Shown here one piece after another: positions 26,929-37,220 of a stretch of 64,000 nt of DNA; position 1 is the stretch's first letter, and every line of letters begins with the position of its first letter. The notes beneath the pieces were generated by a model, which saw only the letters and a program-made list of their open reading frames with translations, was not told the DNA's origin and did no database searches. This DNA is from Hyphomicrobiales bacterium (lineage in GTDB: Bacteria; Pseudomonadota; Alphaproteobacteria; Rhizobiales; Rhizobiaceae). The stretch lies in assembly GCA_900468535.1 (NCBI GenBank), contig UBTY01000027.1, positions 87,730-151,729 of the forward strand. Direction: 5' to 3'. Both the position numbers and the translations under genes were made by a program.

Positions 26929-29182
26929 AAACACTTTCCTTGTCACTTGCGACCTGGGCCGAAGATGCGGCTTCCAAACGTGGCAGATGCACGCGGATCA
27001 TCGCCCCTCGTCCCTGGTCGAAATCGGCGGGCGCATCATGCAACTCGAGCTGCCCGCCATGTTCCTCAATAATCTTCTTTACGATGGCCAGACCGAGCCC
27101 TGTGCCCTTCTCGCGCATCGTCATATACGGTTCCAGAATGCTGTGACGGTTCTCGACCGGCAGGCCGCGACCGTTGTCGACCACGTCGACGGTAAAACGG
27201 TCCCGTGCAGGATCGAGCGATGCGCGCACGAGGATTTTCCGCTCGTCTCGTTCACCGCTCGGCACGGCTTCGATCGCTTCCACCGCATTCTTGATCAGAT
27301 TGCCGAACGCCTGACCCAGCATGCGGCTGTCAAACTGTCCTTCGAGTGGCTGCTCGCCCAATTCCTGCAAGAAGGTGACGTGGCTGTTGCCCATCTCACG
27401 CAGGAACACTGCGTCGTGCAGGATCTTGCGCAGGTCGCTCGGTTCCTTGATCGGCTTCGGCATGCGCGCGAAGGATGAGAACTCATCGACCATGCGCCCG
27501 ATGTCACCGACCTGCCTGATAATGGTCTCGGTGCATTGATCGAAAACGCTGCGGTCATCCTGGTTGATCTGCTTGCCATAGCGGCGCTGGATGCGCTCCG
27601 CCGACAGTTGGATCGGTGTCAGCGGGTTCTTGATCTCATGGGCGATGCGCCGGGCGACGTCGCCCCAGGCAGTCGAGCGCTGGGCGATCACCAGATCGGT
27701 GATGTCATCGAGCGTGATGACATAGGACTCGCTCATGTCGCGGACTTCCTCGCGCGTCACCTGAACGCTCAGCGTCCGGACGGTACCGGCCCTCACAAGA
27801 GCTATCTGCTTGCGGAAGTCGCCGCGATAGCGGGCTGCAGCTTCCGTCAGCACCTGATCAACCTCAGGTGCAATCTCGGAAAGCTGCATGCCCAGCATCT
27901 TCGATGCCGGCAACGCCATCAGTGCTTCGGCCGAACTGTTGACAATGGTGATCCGGCGGTCGTGTTCGACACCGATCACCGAGGCGGTCACGCCTGACAG
28001 CACCGCTTCGATGAAGCGACGGCGGTCGTCCACTTCGTCCTTCGCTTCCAGGATTTCGTCGCGCTGCGTGCGGATTTCGGAAATCATCTTGTTGAAAGTG
28101 CGCGACAGGTTGGCAACGTCCCCATCGACGGCATGGACGGGCACGACGATATCCATATTGCCGGAGGCAACGCTGTCGGCCGCCGTGATCAGCAGGCGGA
28201 TCGGGCGCACGATGCGGTCGGCGACAGCGATCGCCGTCCAGATCGCGGCAAGCAGGACGATCAGAGCAAAGCCGATGTAGAGAACCGCGAAGGCGATCTG
28301 CAGCGAGAAGCGCCCCGCCTCCATGGATTTATATTCGGTGGCGTTCTCCTCCATCATCCGCATTGCGGTCATGACTTTGGGATCGACCGCCCGGACGGTG
28401 TAGAGGAAGGCACCGTCGATCGCCTCAAGCTTGATGATGGCGCCGACGAGGTTCGTAACACCCGGAGGAATTAGCGTCGGCTGACCGGCAGCGGCCTTGT
28501 TCAGCGCATCCTGTGGTATGGCAGGAAGAGGCTTTTCCGTCTGGATGTCTGCCTGGGTGATGACCGACCCGTCCGACTTCACCAGGAAAGCGCCCAGAAG
28601 ACCGCGCCCGCGCGCCTGCCGCGTCATCATGTCCGCGAAGCCAGTCCTGTCGAGACTGAAGAGCTGGCGATTGCGCTCGAGATCGTTTGCCATCGAGACG
28701 GTCTGGCCCTGCAGGTAGCTGGCGTTCTCCATCATGTACGCCTGACCGATATTGCGGGACGAACTGATGATGGACTGCGTGCGCAGGGCGAACCACCGGT
28801 CGAGACCGGCGTTCAAGGTAATACTTGCGAAAATCGCAACGAGAATCGCCGGCGTGATCGCGACGATCGAGAACAGGACAACAATGCGGATATGGAGACG
28901 CGCCGCTGCGCGACCGCGTCTGCGGGCCTTGAGCAGCCGCGACACCTCGCGACCGATCAGCGCCATCAGGCCAAGCACGAAAAACGAATTGATGACAACG
29001 GACGTGATGACAACGGGCGATGTCGGCGCGATAGGCGTCAGGCCGAGAAGAACGAACAGCGTCAGCGTGGCGCACAAAAGCGCGCCGCCGGCCAGAACAA
29101 GACCCGGAAGAGCAAACAGTGCGCGACGATCGGTTACGGTCGTCACCGACTCGTCTTCCGACGGTACCGCTTCCTGTTTCAT
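26918..29182 (-). CDS. ntrY: Nitrogen regulation sensor histidine kinase NtrY
   Basis: Membrane-bound kinase (754 aa) that phosphorylates NtrX in response to nitrogen or redox state. Two N-terminal helix pairs (about 25-80 and 97-120) and a further helix near 290-320 flank a periplasmic region. These are followed by HAMP (RIVRPIRLLITAADSV), a PAS domain (RRRFIEAVLSGVTASVIGVE), the histidine box [18 protein letters not shown], and a HATPase domain with N box NLIKNAVEAIE and G boxes VDNGRGLP and GTGLGLAIVKKI. It is 189 bases downstream of ntrC and may be partly cotranscribed with it. Confidence 0.96.
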   Translation of the reverse strand: MKQEAVPSEDESVTTVTDRRALFALPGLVLAGGALLCATLTLFVLLGLTPIAPTSPVVITSVVINSFFVLGLMALIGREVSRLLKARRRGRAAARLHIRIVVLFSIVAITPAILVAIFASITLNAGLDRWFALRTQSIISSSRNIGQAYMMENASYLQGQTVSMANDLERNRQLFSLDRTGFADMMTRQARGRGLLGAFLVKSDGSVITQADIQTEKPLPAIPQDALNKAAAGQPTLIPPGVTNLVGAIIKLEAIDGAFLYTVRAVDPKVMTAMRMMEENATEYKSMEAGRFSLQIAFAVLYIGFALIVLLAAIWTAIAVADRIVRPIRLLITAADSVASGNMDIVVPVHAVDGDVANLSRTFNKMISEIRTQRDEILEAKDEVDDRRRFIEAVLSGVTASVIGVEHDRRITIVNSSAEALMALPASKMLGMQLSEIAPEVDQVLTEAAARYRGDFRKQIALVRAGTVRTLSVQVTREEVRDMSESYVITLDDITDLVIAQRSTAWGDVARRIAHEIKNPLTPIQLSAERIQRRYGKQINQDDRSVFDQCTETIIRQVGDIGRMVDEFSSFARMPKPIKEPSDLRKILHDAVFLREMGNSHVTFLQELGEQPLEGQFDSRMLGQAFGNLIKNAVEAIEAVPSGERDERKILVRASLDPARDRFTVDVVDNGRGLPVENRHSILEPYMTMREKGTGLGLAIVKKIIEEHGGQLELHDAPADFDQGRGAMIRVHLPRLEAASSAQVASDKESVYGL

Positions 29183-29250
29183 GACCCATCTCCTAACGGC
29201 GGATCAACCGCCGCACCCCGCAAAGTGGGATCGGGCAACTGCACAACCGC

Positions 29251-29276
29251 CTCGGCTCAAAGCAATTTTGAGCGAG
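29251..29276. repeat. Imperfect inverted repeat between ntrC and ntrY
   Basis: On the minus strand CTCGCTCAAA and TTTGAGCCGAG (plus 29267-29276 and 29251-29261) form a stem with one bulged base in the ntrC-ntrY gap. No T tract follows, so it is not a standard terminator; it may attenuate read-through or be an operator. Confidence 0.35.
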
Positions 29277-29371
29277 AACCTCGGAGGCCGGACTAGTCGC
29301 TGGAACGCAACCCCTTGCGTGACTTATAAGCAACGCAATGTGGCGAAAATGCAACGCACCTTGTCACATTG

Positions 29372-30823
29372 TCAAGCGCTGCGGGAGCTTCTGTAGACGG
29401 AAACACCGAGCTCCCTGATCTTCTTTCGCAGTGTATTGCGATTTAAACCAAGCAGATCGGCAGCCTTGATCTGGTTGCCACGCGTCGCCGTCAGCGCGGC
29501 TAGAATCAGCGGATATTCCATCTCCGTCAGAACGCGATCATAAAGGCCTGGAGGCGGCAAATTCTCGCCAAAGCTGGCAAAATAGGTCCGCATGTTCTCT
29601 TCGACTGCCTGGGAGATCGTCATGTTGCCACTCGGCATCGGGCCCTTTTCGATCGGGCTGTCAGGCACGTCGGACCGAAGCTCGGCCTCGATGATTTCGC
29701 GCGTTATGACGTCCTGTGGATAAAGCGCCATCAGGCGACGAATAAGGTTCTCGAGTTCGCGAACGTTACCCGGCCAAGCATAGGCCTTCATCAGGTCCAG
29801 CGCTTCCTGATCGAAGCGCTTCGAGCCCAAGCCTTCCTTTTCCGCCTGCTGGATGAAATGGCGGACGAGGTCCGGAATGTCCTCGGCACGGTCGCGAAGA
29901 GGCGGCAGCCGCAGAGGGACGACGTTGAGGCGATAGTAAAGATCCTCGCGGAAGAGACCTTGGTTGATGGCCTGCTTCAGATCCTTGTTGGTCGCGGCAA
30001 CGATGCGGACGTCGGTGCGGATCGGCGTGCGACCGCCAACGGTCGTATACTCGCCCTGCTGCAGCACGCGCAGAAGGCGCGTCTGGGCATCCATCGGCAT
30101 GTCGCCGATTTCATCCAGGAAGAGTGTGCCGCCCTCGGCCTGCTCGAAACGTCCGGTGGAGCGCGTCTGCGCGCCGGTGAAGGCACCCTTCTCGTGGCCG
30201 AAAAGTTCCGACTCGATCAGATCGCGCGGAATGGCCGCCATGTTGATGGCGACGAACGGACCATTGCGCCGCTTGCCGTAATCATGGAGCGCGCGCGCCA
30301 CCAGCTCCTTACCGGTACCGGACTCGCCCGTGATCATGAGCGTCAGGTCGGTCTGCATCAGGCGTGCAAGGACGCGATAGATTTCCTGCATGGCGGCTGA
30401 GCGACCGACCAGCGGCATGCCATCCTGCATGTCTTCGTCAAGCTTCGCCGGCTTACGCTTCGGCTCGGCCAACGCCCGACCGATGATGCCGATCAACTCG
30501 GTCAGGTCGAACGGCTTCGGGAGATAGTCGTAGGCTCCCTTCTCGGAAGCCTTGATCGCGGTCATGAACGTGTTCTGCGCGCTCATCACGAGAACAGGCA
30601 GATCCGGCCGCGCCTTCTTGATGCGTGGCAGAAGATCGAAAGCATTTTCGTCAGGCATCACGACATCGGTGACGACGAGGTCGCCCTCGCCTGCCGACAC
30701 CCAACGCCACAGCGTCGCTGCATTCGAAGTAATGCGTACATCATAGCCGGCACGGCTCAAGGCCTGATTAAGCACGGTACGAATTGCCGCATCATCATCT
30801 GCGACGAGGATCGTTGCTGTCAT
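29372..30823 (-). CDS. ntrC: Nitrogen regulation response regulator NtrC
   Basis: Sigma-54-dependent activator (483 aa) of nitrogen-assimilation genes. It has a receiver domain with phosphorylated D53, and a AAA+ domain with Walker A GESGTGKE and the sigma-54 contact loop EKGAFTGAQ. The C-terminal Fis-type HTH is [20 protein letters not shown]. All activator elements are intact, in contrast to NtrX. ATG 30823 overlaps the ntrB stop codon by 4 bases, so the two are translationally coupled. Under nitrogen limitation it would be phosphorylated by NtrB. Confidence 0.98.
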   Translation of the reverse strand: MTATILVADDDAAIRTVLNQALSRAGYDVRITSNAATLWRWVSAGEGDLVVTDVVMPDENAFDLLPRIKKARPDLPVLVMSAQNTFMTAIKASEKGAYDYLPKPFDLTELIGIIGRALAEPKRKPAKLDEDMQDGMPLVGRSAAMQEIYRVLARLMQTDLTLMITGESGTGKELVARALHDYGKRRNGPFVAINMAAIPRDLIESELFGHEKGAFTGAQTRSTGRFEQAEGGTLFLDEIGDMPMDAQTRLLRVLQQGEYTTVGGRTPIRTDVRIVAATNKDLKQAINQGLFREDLYYRLNVVPLRLPPLRDRAEDIPDLVRHFIQQAEKEGLGSKRFDQEALDLMKAYAWPGNVRELENLIRRLMALYPQDVITREIIEAELRSDVPDSPIEKGPMPSGNMTISQAVEENMRTYFASFGENLPPPGLYDRVLTEMEYPLILAALTATRGNQIKAADLLGLNRNTLRKKIRELGVSVYRSSRSA

Positions 30824-31974
30824 CGAGAAGGTCCTGTGGGAGTTTTGATTGTTGCGTCTTCAAGCGACGCATCCTTGGAAGCAGGCATGAGAACGCGGAA
30901 CGTCGTGCGATTGCTCTGGCTGTCGCATTCGATAATGCCGCCATGATCACCGATGATCTTAGCCACCAGCGCCAAGCCAAGCCCGCTGCCGTTGGTCTTG
31001 GTCGTGATGAAGGGATCAAACAGATGCGGCAGAAGATCCGATGGAACGCCGGGGCCGTTGTCCTGCACGCAGAATTCCAGCGGCAATGAAATCTTTTCTC
31101 GCGTCCCGGCCACCGACAGACGTATGCCCGGGCGATACGCAGTCGTCAGGACGATCTCACCGTCGGGCCGATCGCCGATCGCCTCTGCGGCGTTCTTCAC
31201 GAGGTTGAGAAACACTTGGACGAGCTGATCGCGATTCGCATAAACCGAGGGCAGCGAAGGATCGTAGTTTTCTGTGATACGCAGATGACGGGCAAATCCT
31301 GCCTTTGCCACGGCCTTCACATGATCGAGTACCGAGTGAATGTTGACGGGCACGCGATCGACGGGGCGTTCGTCCGAGAAGACCTCCATACGATCGACAA
31401 GCGACACGATTCTGTCAGTCTCGTCGCAGATCAAGCGCGTCAGCGCCCGGTCGTCGTCGATCACAGATTGCTCGAGAAGCTGGGCAGCGCCGCGAATGCC
31501 CGACAGCGGGTTCTTGATCTCGTGCGCAAGCATCGATGCAAGACCGGTGACCGATCGAGCAGCCGCGCGGTGCGTCAACTGACGGTCGATCTTGTCGGCC
31601 ATCGAGCGCTCCTGGAAGACGATCACGACGCATCCCGGCTCGCTGATAACAGGCGCGACATAGATGTCGACCAGCTTGTCCTGGCCCAAACGAGGCGAAC
31701 TGAGATCGACGCGATACTCGCTGATCGGCGCCCGACGTTCGCGGACCTGATCGATCAACGCCAGAAGCGGGCTGCCGAAGGGAATGAAGGTCGAAATCTT
31801 GTATCGGGCGAGATGAGAGGCGCTCGCTCCGAAGAAGGCCTCCGCTTCCCAGTTTGCAAAGGACACAAGGCCCGCGTCGTTGACCATCACCACCGGGTTT
31901 TGAATGGCGTTGAGCACGGCCATGGCGACAGAACTGCCGCCCTGATCGGCAGAGAACGGCACATCGGATGTCAT
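30820..31974 (-). CDS. ntrB: Nitrogen regulation sensor histidine kinase NtrB
   Basis: Cytosolic kinase/phosphatase (384 aa) of NtrC, controlled by PII proteins. An N-terminal PAS domain (about 15-125), the histidine box [20 protein letters not shown], and a HATPase domain with N box [10 protein letters not shown] and G boxes VQDNGPGVP and [12 protein letters not shown] are seen. No transmembrane segment, as expected. ATGA overlaps with dusB upstream (31971-31974) and ntrC downstream (30820-30823) show a tightly coupled dusB-ntrB-ntrC operon. Confidence 0.97.
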   Translation of the reverse strand: MTSDVPFSADQGGSSVAMAVLNAIQNPVVMVNDAGLVSFANWEAEAFFGASASHLARYKISTFIPFGSPLLALIDQVRERRAPISEYRVDLSSPRLGQDKLVDIYVAPVISEPGCVVIVFQERSMADKIDRQLTHRAAARSVTGLASMLAHEIKNPLSGIRGAAQLLEQSVIDDDRALTRLICDETDRIVSLVDRMEVFSDERPVDRVPVNIHSVLDHVKAVAKAGFARHLRITENYDPSLPSVYANRDQLVQVFLNLVKNAAEAIGDRPDGEIVLTTAYRPGIRLSVAGTREKISLPLEFCVQDNGPGVPSDLLPHLFDPFITTKTNGSGLGLALVAKIIGDHGGIIECDSQSNRTTFRVLMPASKDASLEDATIKTPTGPSR

Positions 31975-32972
31975 GCGGCCTCCTGCGTTCTTGTGTTCGG
32001 TGCCGTGGATGCAAAGGCCTGCTCCAGACGCTCGATGACCTCTTTCTGGTCGCGCGCCGTCATGATTGCCGCCTTCTCATCCGCAGGCAGCGCTGGCGCA
32101 AAACGTTCCAGATACCAGCCGAGATGCTTGCGTGCGTGCCTGACGGCAACCGCTTCGCCGTAGAACTCGATCATCATCCGGTAATGCTCGATCACGATAG
32201 AGGGAATGTCGGCGGGTGCCGGTGGTTTGGCGCCCGCGATAGCGCCGACATGCCAGGGCCGCCCCTGACTGCCGCGTCCGATCATCACTGCGTCCGCTCC
32301 CGAGCGGCGCAATATTTCCTTGGCGTCCTGCACGGTTTCGACGTCGCCATTGGCGACGAGCGGCACGGAAATGACATCGCGGACGGCGCGGATCGCGTCC
32401 CAATCGGCACGCCCCTCGTAAAACTGCATACGCGTCCGACCATGGATCGTGATCAGCTGAACGCCTGCCTCTTCGGCACGTCTGGCGATATCGGGCGCAT
32501 TCAGCGAATTTTCGTCCCAACCCAGTCGCATCTTCAACGTGACTGGCACGTCGACCGCCTTCACGGCTGCTTCGATTAACTGAAGTGCATGATCGGGGTC
32601 GCGCATCAAGGCCGAGCCGGAATAGCCGCCGATGACCTTTTTCGCCGGGCAGCCCATGTTGATGTCGATAATATCCGCGCCGTGGCCGGCGGCGATCTTC
32701 GCCGCCTCCGCCATCCAATGCGCCTCGCGCCCGGCAAGCTGGACCATGTGCGGCCGAAAGCCGGCGGCCTCAAGCCGCGCCCACGATTCCGAGGTGCTGT
32801 TGACGAGTTCGCGACTTGCCACCATCTCGGTGACAACAAGGCCAGCGCCGTAGCGCCAGGCCAGCTGACGGAAAGGCATATCTGTAACGCCGGACATCGG
32901 TGCCAGGACGACGCGATTGCGAATACCTACATTTCCGATCCGCAGAGGGGATGCGAGGTCTATGTCAGACAA
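31971..32972 (-). CDS. dusB: tRNA-dihydrouridine synthase DusB (NifR3)
   Basis: FMN enzyme (333 aa) reducing uridine in the D-loop of tRNAs with NADPH. The TIM-barrel start [15 protein letters not shown], the catalytic cysteine C108 in NMGCPAKKV, and the phosphate/FMN-binding [13 protein letters not shown] and [11 protein letters not shown] are all present. It begins at TTG 32972, with GAAAGA upstream; no in-frame ATG fits the family start. In rhizobia and Rhodobacter this gene (nifR3) heads the ntrBC operon, as here. The region 32973-33137 holds its promoter, divergent from ispDF. Confidence 0.95.
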   Translation of the reverse strand: MSDIDLASPLRIGNVGIRNRVVLAPMSGVTDMPFRQLAWRYGAGLVVTEMVASRELVNSTSESWARLEAAGFRPHMVQLAGREAHWMAEAAKIAAGHGADIIDINMGCPAKKVIGGYSGSALMRDPDHALQLIEAAVKAVDVPVTLKMRLGWDENSLNAPDIARRAEEAGVQLITIHGRTRMQFYEGRADWDAIRAVRDVISVPLVANGDVETVQDAKEILRRSGADAVMIGRGSQGRPWHVGAIAGAKPPAPADIPSIVIEHYRMMIEFYGEAVAVRHARKHLGWYLERFAPALPADEKAAIMTARDQKEVIERLEQAFASTAPNTRTQEAA

Positions 32973-32987
32973 TTGATTATCTTTCAG

Positions 32988-33004
32988 GCACGCCGTTTTC
33001 GTGC
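32988..33004. promoter_or_regulatory. NtrC-site-like dyad upstream of dusB-ntrBC
   Basis: GCACG (32988-32992) and CGTGC (33000-33004) form a dyad 16-32 bases before the dusB start. It resembles the NtrC half sites (GCAC ... GTGC) but the spacing is 2 bases longer than the usual GCAC-N7-GTGC, so the match is weak. Rhizobial ntrBC operons are known to be autoregulated by NtrC. Confidence 0.3.
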
Positions 33005-33137
33005 ATTATTTTTAGACAGGTTTGAGGGGCTTGCCAAGAGGGCTGCGCTCGAATTGACATTTTTCGGGCAGATGCTGGAAATCGGTGCGCCAAGCCGTTA
33101 GAGCACCTATGCAAAGCATTCCATTTTCTGGGGATTT

Positions 33138-34352
33138 ATGCCGCAAATGCATCAAAAGCAACCGATATCGGCGGGTATTGTCGTGGTTGCCGCCGGCCGC
33201 GGCGAACGTGCGGGCGCATCTGTTGAGGGTCCCAAGCAATACCGTTCGATCGGTGGAAAACCTGTCATCGCTCATACACTCGAGATGTTCCGGAGCTGGC
33301 CATCGACCACCCACATCATTGTGGTCATTCATCCCGATGACGAGATTCTGTTCGCAAACGCGCTGAACTTTGTAGAGGATGGTGCTGATATCTCTACCGT
33401 TCACGGTGGTGCGACGCGGCAGCAATCGGTGCTCGCCGGCTTGCGTGCCTTGCGGGACAAGGATGTGACCGACGTGCTCATCCACGATGCCGTCCGGCCA
33501 TTCTTTGACCTCGCTTTGCTGGAGCGCATTGCTGAGGCGCTTTCCGCAGGTACGCCGGCTGTGCTGCCGGCAATTCCCGTTGCGGATACGCTGAAGCGGT
33601 CGGACGAGAACGCCACTGTGGTAGATACAGTCCCGCGGACACGTCTCTACGCGGCGCAGACACCACAGTCCTTCAAGTACAATAAGATCCTCGCTGCCCA
33701 TGAAGACGCGGCCGCAGCAGGCAAGACAGACTTTACCGACGACGCCGCAATCGCGGAGTGGGCCGGTATTCCGGTCAAGATCGTCGACGGCAGCGTCGAC
33801 AACGTGAAACTCACAGTGAAGCGTGACATTGCAATGGCTGACGAACGACTCTCCCTCACCGCCCTTCCGGATGTGCGCACCGGCAACGGTTACGACGTCC
33901 ACCAACTCGTGCCTGGCGACGGCGTGACGCTCTGCGGCGTCTTCATTCCGCACGACCAAACGCTGAAAGGCCACTCCGACGCGGACGTGGCGCTGCACGC
34001 ATTGACGGACGCGCTGCTCGCGACTTGCGGCGCCGGCGATATCGGCGATCATTTTCCGCCGTCGGATCCGCAATGGAAGGGTGCGCCATCGCGCATCTTC
34101 ATCGAGCATGCAGCAAAGATCGTACGCGAACGCGGCGGAACGATCATGAATGCCGACGTGTCGCTGATCGCCGAGGCGCCAAGAGTCGGGCCGCATCGCG
34201 ACGAGATGCGCGCCAAGCTGTCCGAATTTCTTGGCATCACAGTCGACCGCTGCTCGGTAAAGGCAACGACGAACGAGACGATCGGCTTCGTCGGTCGGCG
34301 CGAGGGTATCGCGGCGATCGCCACCGCGACTGTCGTCTATCGGAGCCTCTAA
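33138..34352 (+). CDS. ispDF: Bifunctional IspD/IspF of the MEP isoprenoid pathway
   Basis: Fusion enzyme (404 aa). The N-terminal half (to about residue 235) is 2-C-methyl-D-erythritol 4-phosphate cytidylyltransferase, with [11 protein letters not shown], the nucleotide loop [10 protein letters not shown] and the DAVRPF motif. The C-terminal half (about 245-404) is 2-C-methyl-D-erythritol 2,4-cyclodiphosphate synthase, with GNGYDVHQL and the metal site [12 protein letters not shown]. Fused ispDF is characteristic of many alpha- and epsilonproteobacteria. ATG 33138 is used; ATG 33147 is an alternative. The stop codon is one base before the pncC start. Confidence 0.97.
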   Translation: MPQMHQKQPISAGIVVVAAGRGERAGASVEGPKQYRSIGGKPVIAHTLEMFRSWPSTTHIIVVIHPDDEILFANALNFVEDGADISTVHGGATRQQSVLAGLRALRDKDVTDVLIHDAVRPFFDLALLERIAEALSAGTPAVLPAIPVADTLKRSDENATVVDTVPRTRLYAAQTPQSFKYNKILAAHEDAAAAGKTDFTDDAAIAEWAGIPVKIVDGSVDNVKLTVKRDIAMADERLSLTALPDVRTGNGYDVHQLVPGDGVTLCGVFIPHDQTLKGHSDADVALHALTDALLATCGAGDIGDHFPPSDPQWKGAPSRIFIEHAAKIVRERGGTIMNADVSLIAEAPRVGPHRDEMRAKLSEFLGITVDRCSVKATTNETIGFVGRREGIAAIATATVVYRSL

Positions 34353-34353
34353 T

Positions 34354-34854
34354 ATGAGTATCTTTCCTGACGATATCATCGCGCAGGCAGAGGCAATCAT
34401 TCGCGACTTCACGGCCGCAGGCCTGATGGTGTCGACGGCGGAGTCCTGTACTGGCGGGCTGATTGCCGGCGCCCTGACTGAAATTTCAGGATCGTCTGCT
34501 GTCGTGGACAGAGGTTTCGTCACCTACACGAATACCGCCAAGATGGAGATGCTTGGCGTGCAGGAGGAAACACTGATCCGGTTCGGCGCGGTCTCGGAGG
34601 AGACAGCGCGGCAGATGGTCCATGGCGCCCTCTTTCGCTCCCGTGCCGCCATCGCGGTCGCTGTCACCGGCATCGCGGGGCCTGGCGGCGGATCGGCTGA
34701 AAAGCCGGTCGGACTGGTCCACCTCGCCGCCAAGTCGCGTACAGGCGGCCTCCTTCATCGGAAGATGCTCTATGGCGACATCGGTCGCGCCGAAGTGCGT
34801 CTCGCGACAGTCAGAACCGCGCTCAGCATGATCCGGGAACTGGCTCAGCCGTAG
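34354..34854 (+). CDS. pncC: CinA C-terminal domain protein, nicotinamide-nucleotide amidohydrolase
   Basis: A 166-aa stand-alone CinA_C/PncC domain that deamidates nicotinamide mononucleotide to nicotinate mononucleotide for NAD recycling. The catalytic segment STAESCTGGLIAGALT (26-41) with its serine, and the glycine-rich TGIAGPGGGSAEKPVGLV, are intact. The longer CinA N-terminal MoaB-like domain is absent, as in many proteobacterial members. It begins one base after the ispDF stop, so the two are coupled. Its last 10 bases overlap the convergent COQ10-like gene. Confidence 0.92.
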   Translation: MSIFPDDIIAQAEAIIRDFTAAGLMVSTAESCTGGLIAGALTEISGSSAVVDRGFVTYTNTAKMEMLGVQEETLIRFGAVSEETARQMVHGALFRSRAAIAVAVTGIAGPGGGSAEKPVGLVHLAAKSRTGGLLHRKMLYGDIGRAEVRLATVRTALSMIRELAQP

Positions 34855-35288
34855 ATTTTTGTCGCCCGCGTTTCGAAGGCTTCCGAGAACATGCGGAAGG
34901 CGCGATCGAACATCGAGCCCATGACCGCGCCGAGGATACGGCTCTTGAACTCGTAATCGATGAAGAAGTGGACGTTGCTGCCCGTAGCCGTATCCTCGAA
35001 GCGCCAGCGATTGTCGAGATAGCGGAATGGCCCGTCGATATATTTGACCTCGATGACGCGTTCGGCCCGGTTCAAAAGCACCTGCGTCGTGAAGGTCTCG
35101 CGGATCGCCTTGTAGCCGACGGTCATATCGGCAATCAGCAGGACCTTGCCGTCACGCTCCTTGCGGCTGCGGATGCTCAGCGCCTCGCAGAGCGGAAGGA
35201 ACTGCGGATAGTGCTCGACGTCGGCGACGAGGTCGAACATCTGATCAGCGGAATGCGGGACGGGGCGATGCGTTTCGAACTGAGGCAT
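34845..35288 (-). CDS. COQ10/RatA-family START domain protein
   Basis: A 147-aa protein of the polyketide-cyclase/START fold, homologous to yeast and human COQ10, which binds ubiquinone and supports respiration; E. coli RatA is the other named homologue. Landmarks are FETHRPVPHSADQMFDLVAD at the start, the VEHYPQFLPLC segment and the YIDGPFRYLDNRW strand. It is encoded 9 bases after the P-loop kinase gene. Many databases call the family a type II toxin (RatA), but no antitoxin is adjacent, and a quinone-binding role is more likely in an alphaproteobacterium. Confidence 0.9.
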   Translation of the reverse strand: MPQFETHRPVPHSADQMFDLVADVEHYPQFLPLCEALSIRSRKERDGKVLLIADMTVGYKAIRETFTTQVLLNRAERVIEVKYIDGPFRYLDNRWRFEDTATGSNVHFFIDYEFKSRILGAVMGSMFDRAFRMFSEAFETRATKIYG

Positions 35289-35297
35289 GACCGGCAG

Positions 35298-35870
35298 TTA
35301 AGTTGGAGCGCCGAGAAGATCAAGAAGTTGGTTTACCTCGCGCCGGCTTTTCAGCTGAAAAACGGGGACATCAGGCCCATGCCTGTCGAGTCCGGCGATT
35401 ACCAGAGGCGTAAAGCGCTTCTCGAACGTCCAGATGTAAGTCAGGAACTCGCGGTCCGGCAGGCGTTCCACGCAGCCGGCCGCCATGTCCGGCCTCGTCC
35501 TGCCGAAATGGAAGAATGCGCGTTTGCAGATGCCCCACAGGCAAAGCCAGCGCGGCATTCGAACCCAGACAACAAGCTCGGCACGCGGGAGACGAAGGTC
35601 GAAGGTCGACGGACCGGTCCCGTCCATCAGCCACCGTTCGCCCGCCACAACTTCGGTGATCAGGCGACGCTCTTCGTCCTTCGAACGCTTGATCCAACCC
35701 GGAAGCCAGAAGAACTCCTTGTCCATCGAGAAATATGGAAGATCGAGCCTGCGACTGATCTTTCGCGACAAGGTGCTCTTGCCGCCGCCGGAGCAGCCGA
35801 TGATCATGATGCGCGCGGACTGCCTGAGCAGGCCCGCGGCTTTCCGCGTATCCTCGATGTAAGCCGGCAT
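35298..35870 (-). CDS. P-loop kinase-like ATPase (adenylate kinase/FlaR-like)
   Basis: A 190-aa nucleotide-binding protein with Walker A GCSGGGKS (25-32) near the N-terminus, a lid-like region (WIKRSKDEERRLI) and RLPRAELVVWVRMP as the Walker B-type strand. It resembles the family annotated as DNA topology modulation protein FlaR or AAA ATPase, whose true function is unknown; small-molecule kinase activity is plausible. The start is ATG 35870 with GAAGAG upstream. It lies between a strong lipA terminator and the COQ10-like gene, so it probably has its own promoter or depends on read-through. Confidence 0.82.
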   Translation of the reverse strand: MPAYIEDTRKAAGLLRQSARIMIIGCSGGGKSTLSRKISRRLDLPYFSMDKEFFWLPGWIKRSKDEERRLITEVVAGERWLMDGTGPSTFDLRLPRAELVVWVRMPRWLCLWGICKRAFFHFGRTRPDMAAGCVERLPDREFLTYIWTFEKRFTPLVIAGLDRHGPDVPVFQLKSRREVNQLLDLLGAPT

Positions 35871-35889
35871 TTCTCTTCGCCTCCGCAAA

Positions 35890-35920
35890 CAAAAAGCCGC
35901 GGGAAAATCGCCGCGGCTTT
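35890..35920 (-). terminator. Intrinsic terminator of lipA (T-rich on both sides)
   Basis: AGCCGCGG (35895-35902) and CCGCGGCT (35911-35918) form an 8-bp stem. On the minus strand it is followed by TTTTT (A at plus 35891-35895) and ends lipA, whose stop is 24 bases upstream. The plus side also has a short T run. Confidence 0.88.
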
Positions 35921-35943
35921 CGAAAATTGCAAGCGCTCGTTGA

Positions 35944-36918
35944 TTATTCCGCTGCGATGAGCAGCTTTTTCTCGCGCGCGGCCTTGAGGCGGGCGAAATC
36001 ATCGCCGGCATGATGTGAAGAACGGGTCAGCGGGCTCGAAGCCACCATCAGGAAGCCCTTGGTGTAGGCAACCGTCTCGTAGGACTTGAACTCGTCAGGC
36101 GTGACGAAGCTCATGACCTTGTGGTGCTTGCGGGTCGGCTGCAGGTATTGGCCGATCGTCAGGAAGTCGACGTCGGCAGTGCGCAGGTCGTCCATCAGCT
36201 GCAGCACTTCGTTTCGCTCTTCGCCGAGGCCGACCATGATGCCCGACTTGGTGAACATGGTCGGATCCAGTTCCTTCACGCGCTGCAGCAGGCGGATGGA
36301 GTGGAAATAGCGTGCGCCTGGGCGAACCGTCAGGTAGTTGCCTGCAACGGTCTCCATGTTGTGATTGAACACGTCAGGCTTGGCGGCAACGACGCGCTCC
36401 AGAGCACCGGGCTTCTTCAGGAAGTCGGGCGTCAGGATTTCGATCGTGGTCATCGGCGACGCTGCACGGATCGCCCAGATCACCTTCTCGAAATGTTCGG
36501 CACCACCGTCTTCCAGATCGTCGCGGTCGACGGACGTGATGACGACATGGCTGAGGCCCATTTGCTTGACGGCCTTGGCGACGTTCTCAGGCTCGGCCAT
36601 ATCGAGTGCATTCGGCTTGCCGGTCGAGACATTGCAGAAGGCACAGGCGCGTGTACAGATCTCGCCCATGATCATGAAGGTGGCGTGCTTCTTGTCCCAG
36701 CACTCGCCGATATTCGGGCAGCCGGCTTCCTCGCAGACCGTGACGAGCTTGTGCTCCTTCACGATCGATCGGGTCTCGGCGTAGCCCTTGGAGGTCGGCG
36801 CCTTGACGCGGATCCAGTCCGGCTTGCGCATGACTTCCTGATCGGGCTTGTGGGCCTTCTCCGGGTGGCGCACGCGCTTTTCAGCGTCTGGATTGATCCT
36901 GTCGAGAATAGTTACCAT
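35944..36918 (-). CDS. lipA: Lipoyl synthase
   Basis: Radical SAM enzyme (324 aa) inserting two sulfurs into octanoyl groups on E2 and related proteins. The radical SAM cluster motif C88-TRA-C92-AF-C95 and the auxiliary cluster ligands C62, C67 and C73 ([12 protein letters not shown]) are all present, and the C-terminal [10 protein letters not shown] carries the conserved RSS serine. ATG 36918 is chosen, with AGG upstream; a TTG immediately before it is possible. Its products are the lipoylated domains of PdhB and PdhC encoded about 4-6 kb away. A terminator follows 24 bases after the stop. Confidence 0.97.
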   Translation of the reverse strand: MVTILDRINPDAEKRVRHPEKAHKPDQEVMRKPDWIRVKAPTSKGYAETRSIVKEHKLVTVCEEAGCPNIGECWDKKHATFMIMGEICTRACAFCNVSTGKPNALDMAEPENVAKAVKQMGLSHVVITSVDRDDLEDGGAEHFEKVIWAIRAASPMTTIEILTPDFLKKPGALERVVAAKPDVFNHNMETVAGNYLTVRPGARYFHSIRLLQRVKELDPTMFTKSGIMVGLGEERNEVLQLMDDLRTADVDFLTIGQYLQPTRKHHKVMSFVTPDEFKSYETVAYTKGFLMVASSPLTRSSHHAGDDFARLKAAREKKLLIAAE

Positions 36919-36958
36919 CAATAACCTGCCTTCAAACCGCCGGAAGCGGCCTTCTTCG

Positions 36959-37207
36959 TCAGCGTCTGACGAGTTTTGCCATAAATAGCAAGATGCAAGA
37001 GCCCGCGAAACCCGTCACAAGGTAACCCTGCCAACCGCTGCCGACATAGATGCCGGCGCGGGCGAAGATCGCGCTTGCCAGCACCGCGCCGACGATACCG
37101 ATGATGATGTTCATGAAAACACCAAAGCGGATGTTCATCAGAATGCCTGCCAGCCAACCCGCCAGGCCGCCGATGATGATCGTTGCAATCAAGCCTACGC
37201 CGTCCAT
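36959..37207 (-). CDS. GlsB/YeaQ/YmgE-family small membrane protein
   Basis: An 82-aa protein with three hydrophobic helices and glycine-rich turns ([29 protein letters not shown]), matching the transglycosylase-associated/GlsB family of stress-related membrane proteins. The central GxxGAxxGxxxF pattern is only partly kept. It lies 13 bases after a second member of the same family and 40 bases before lipA. Molecular function is unknown; family members are often induced by general stress. Confidence 0.85.
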   Translation of the reverse strand: MDGVGLIATIIIGGLAGWLAGILMNIRFGVFMNIIIGIVGAVLASAIFARAGIYVGSGWQGYLVTGFAGSCILLFMAKLVRR

Positions 37208-37220
37208 CCTGCCCTCGCCC

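Noticed and set aside
33012..34523. 503-codon minus-strand open frame
   Set aside because: Antisense to ispDF, a clear two-domain enzyme; no recognisable motif.
34845..35288. RatA toxin of a toxin-antitoxin pair
   Set aside because: The protein is COQ10/RatA family, but no antitoxin gene is adjacent; a quinone-binding role is more likely.
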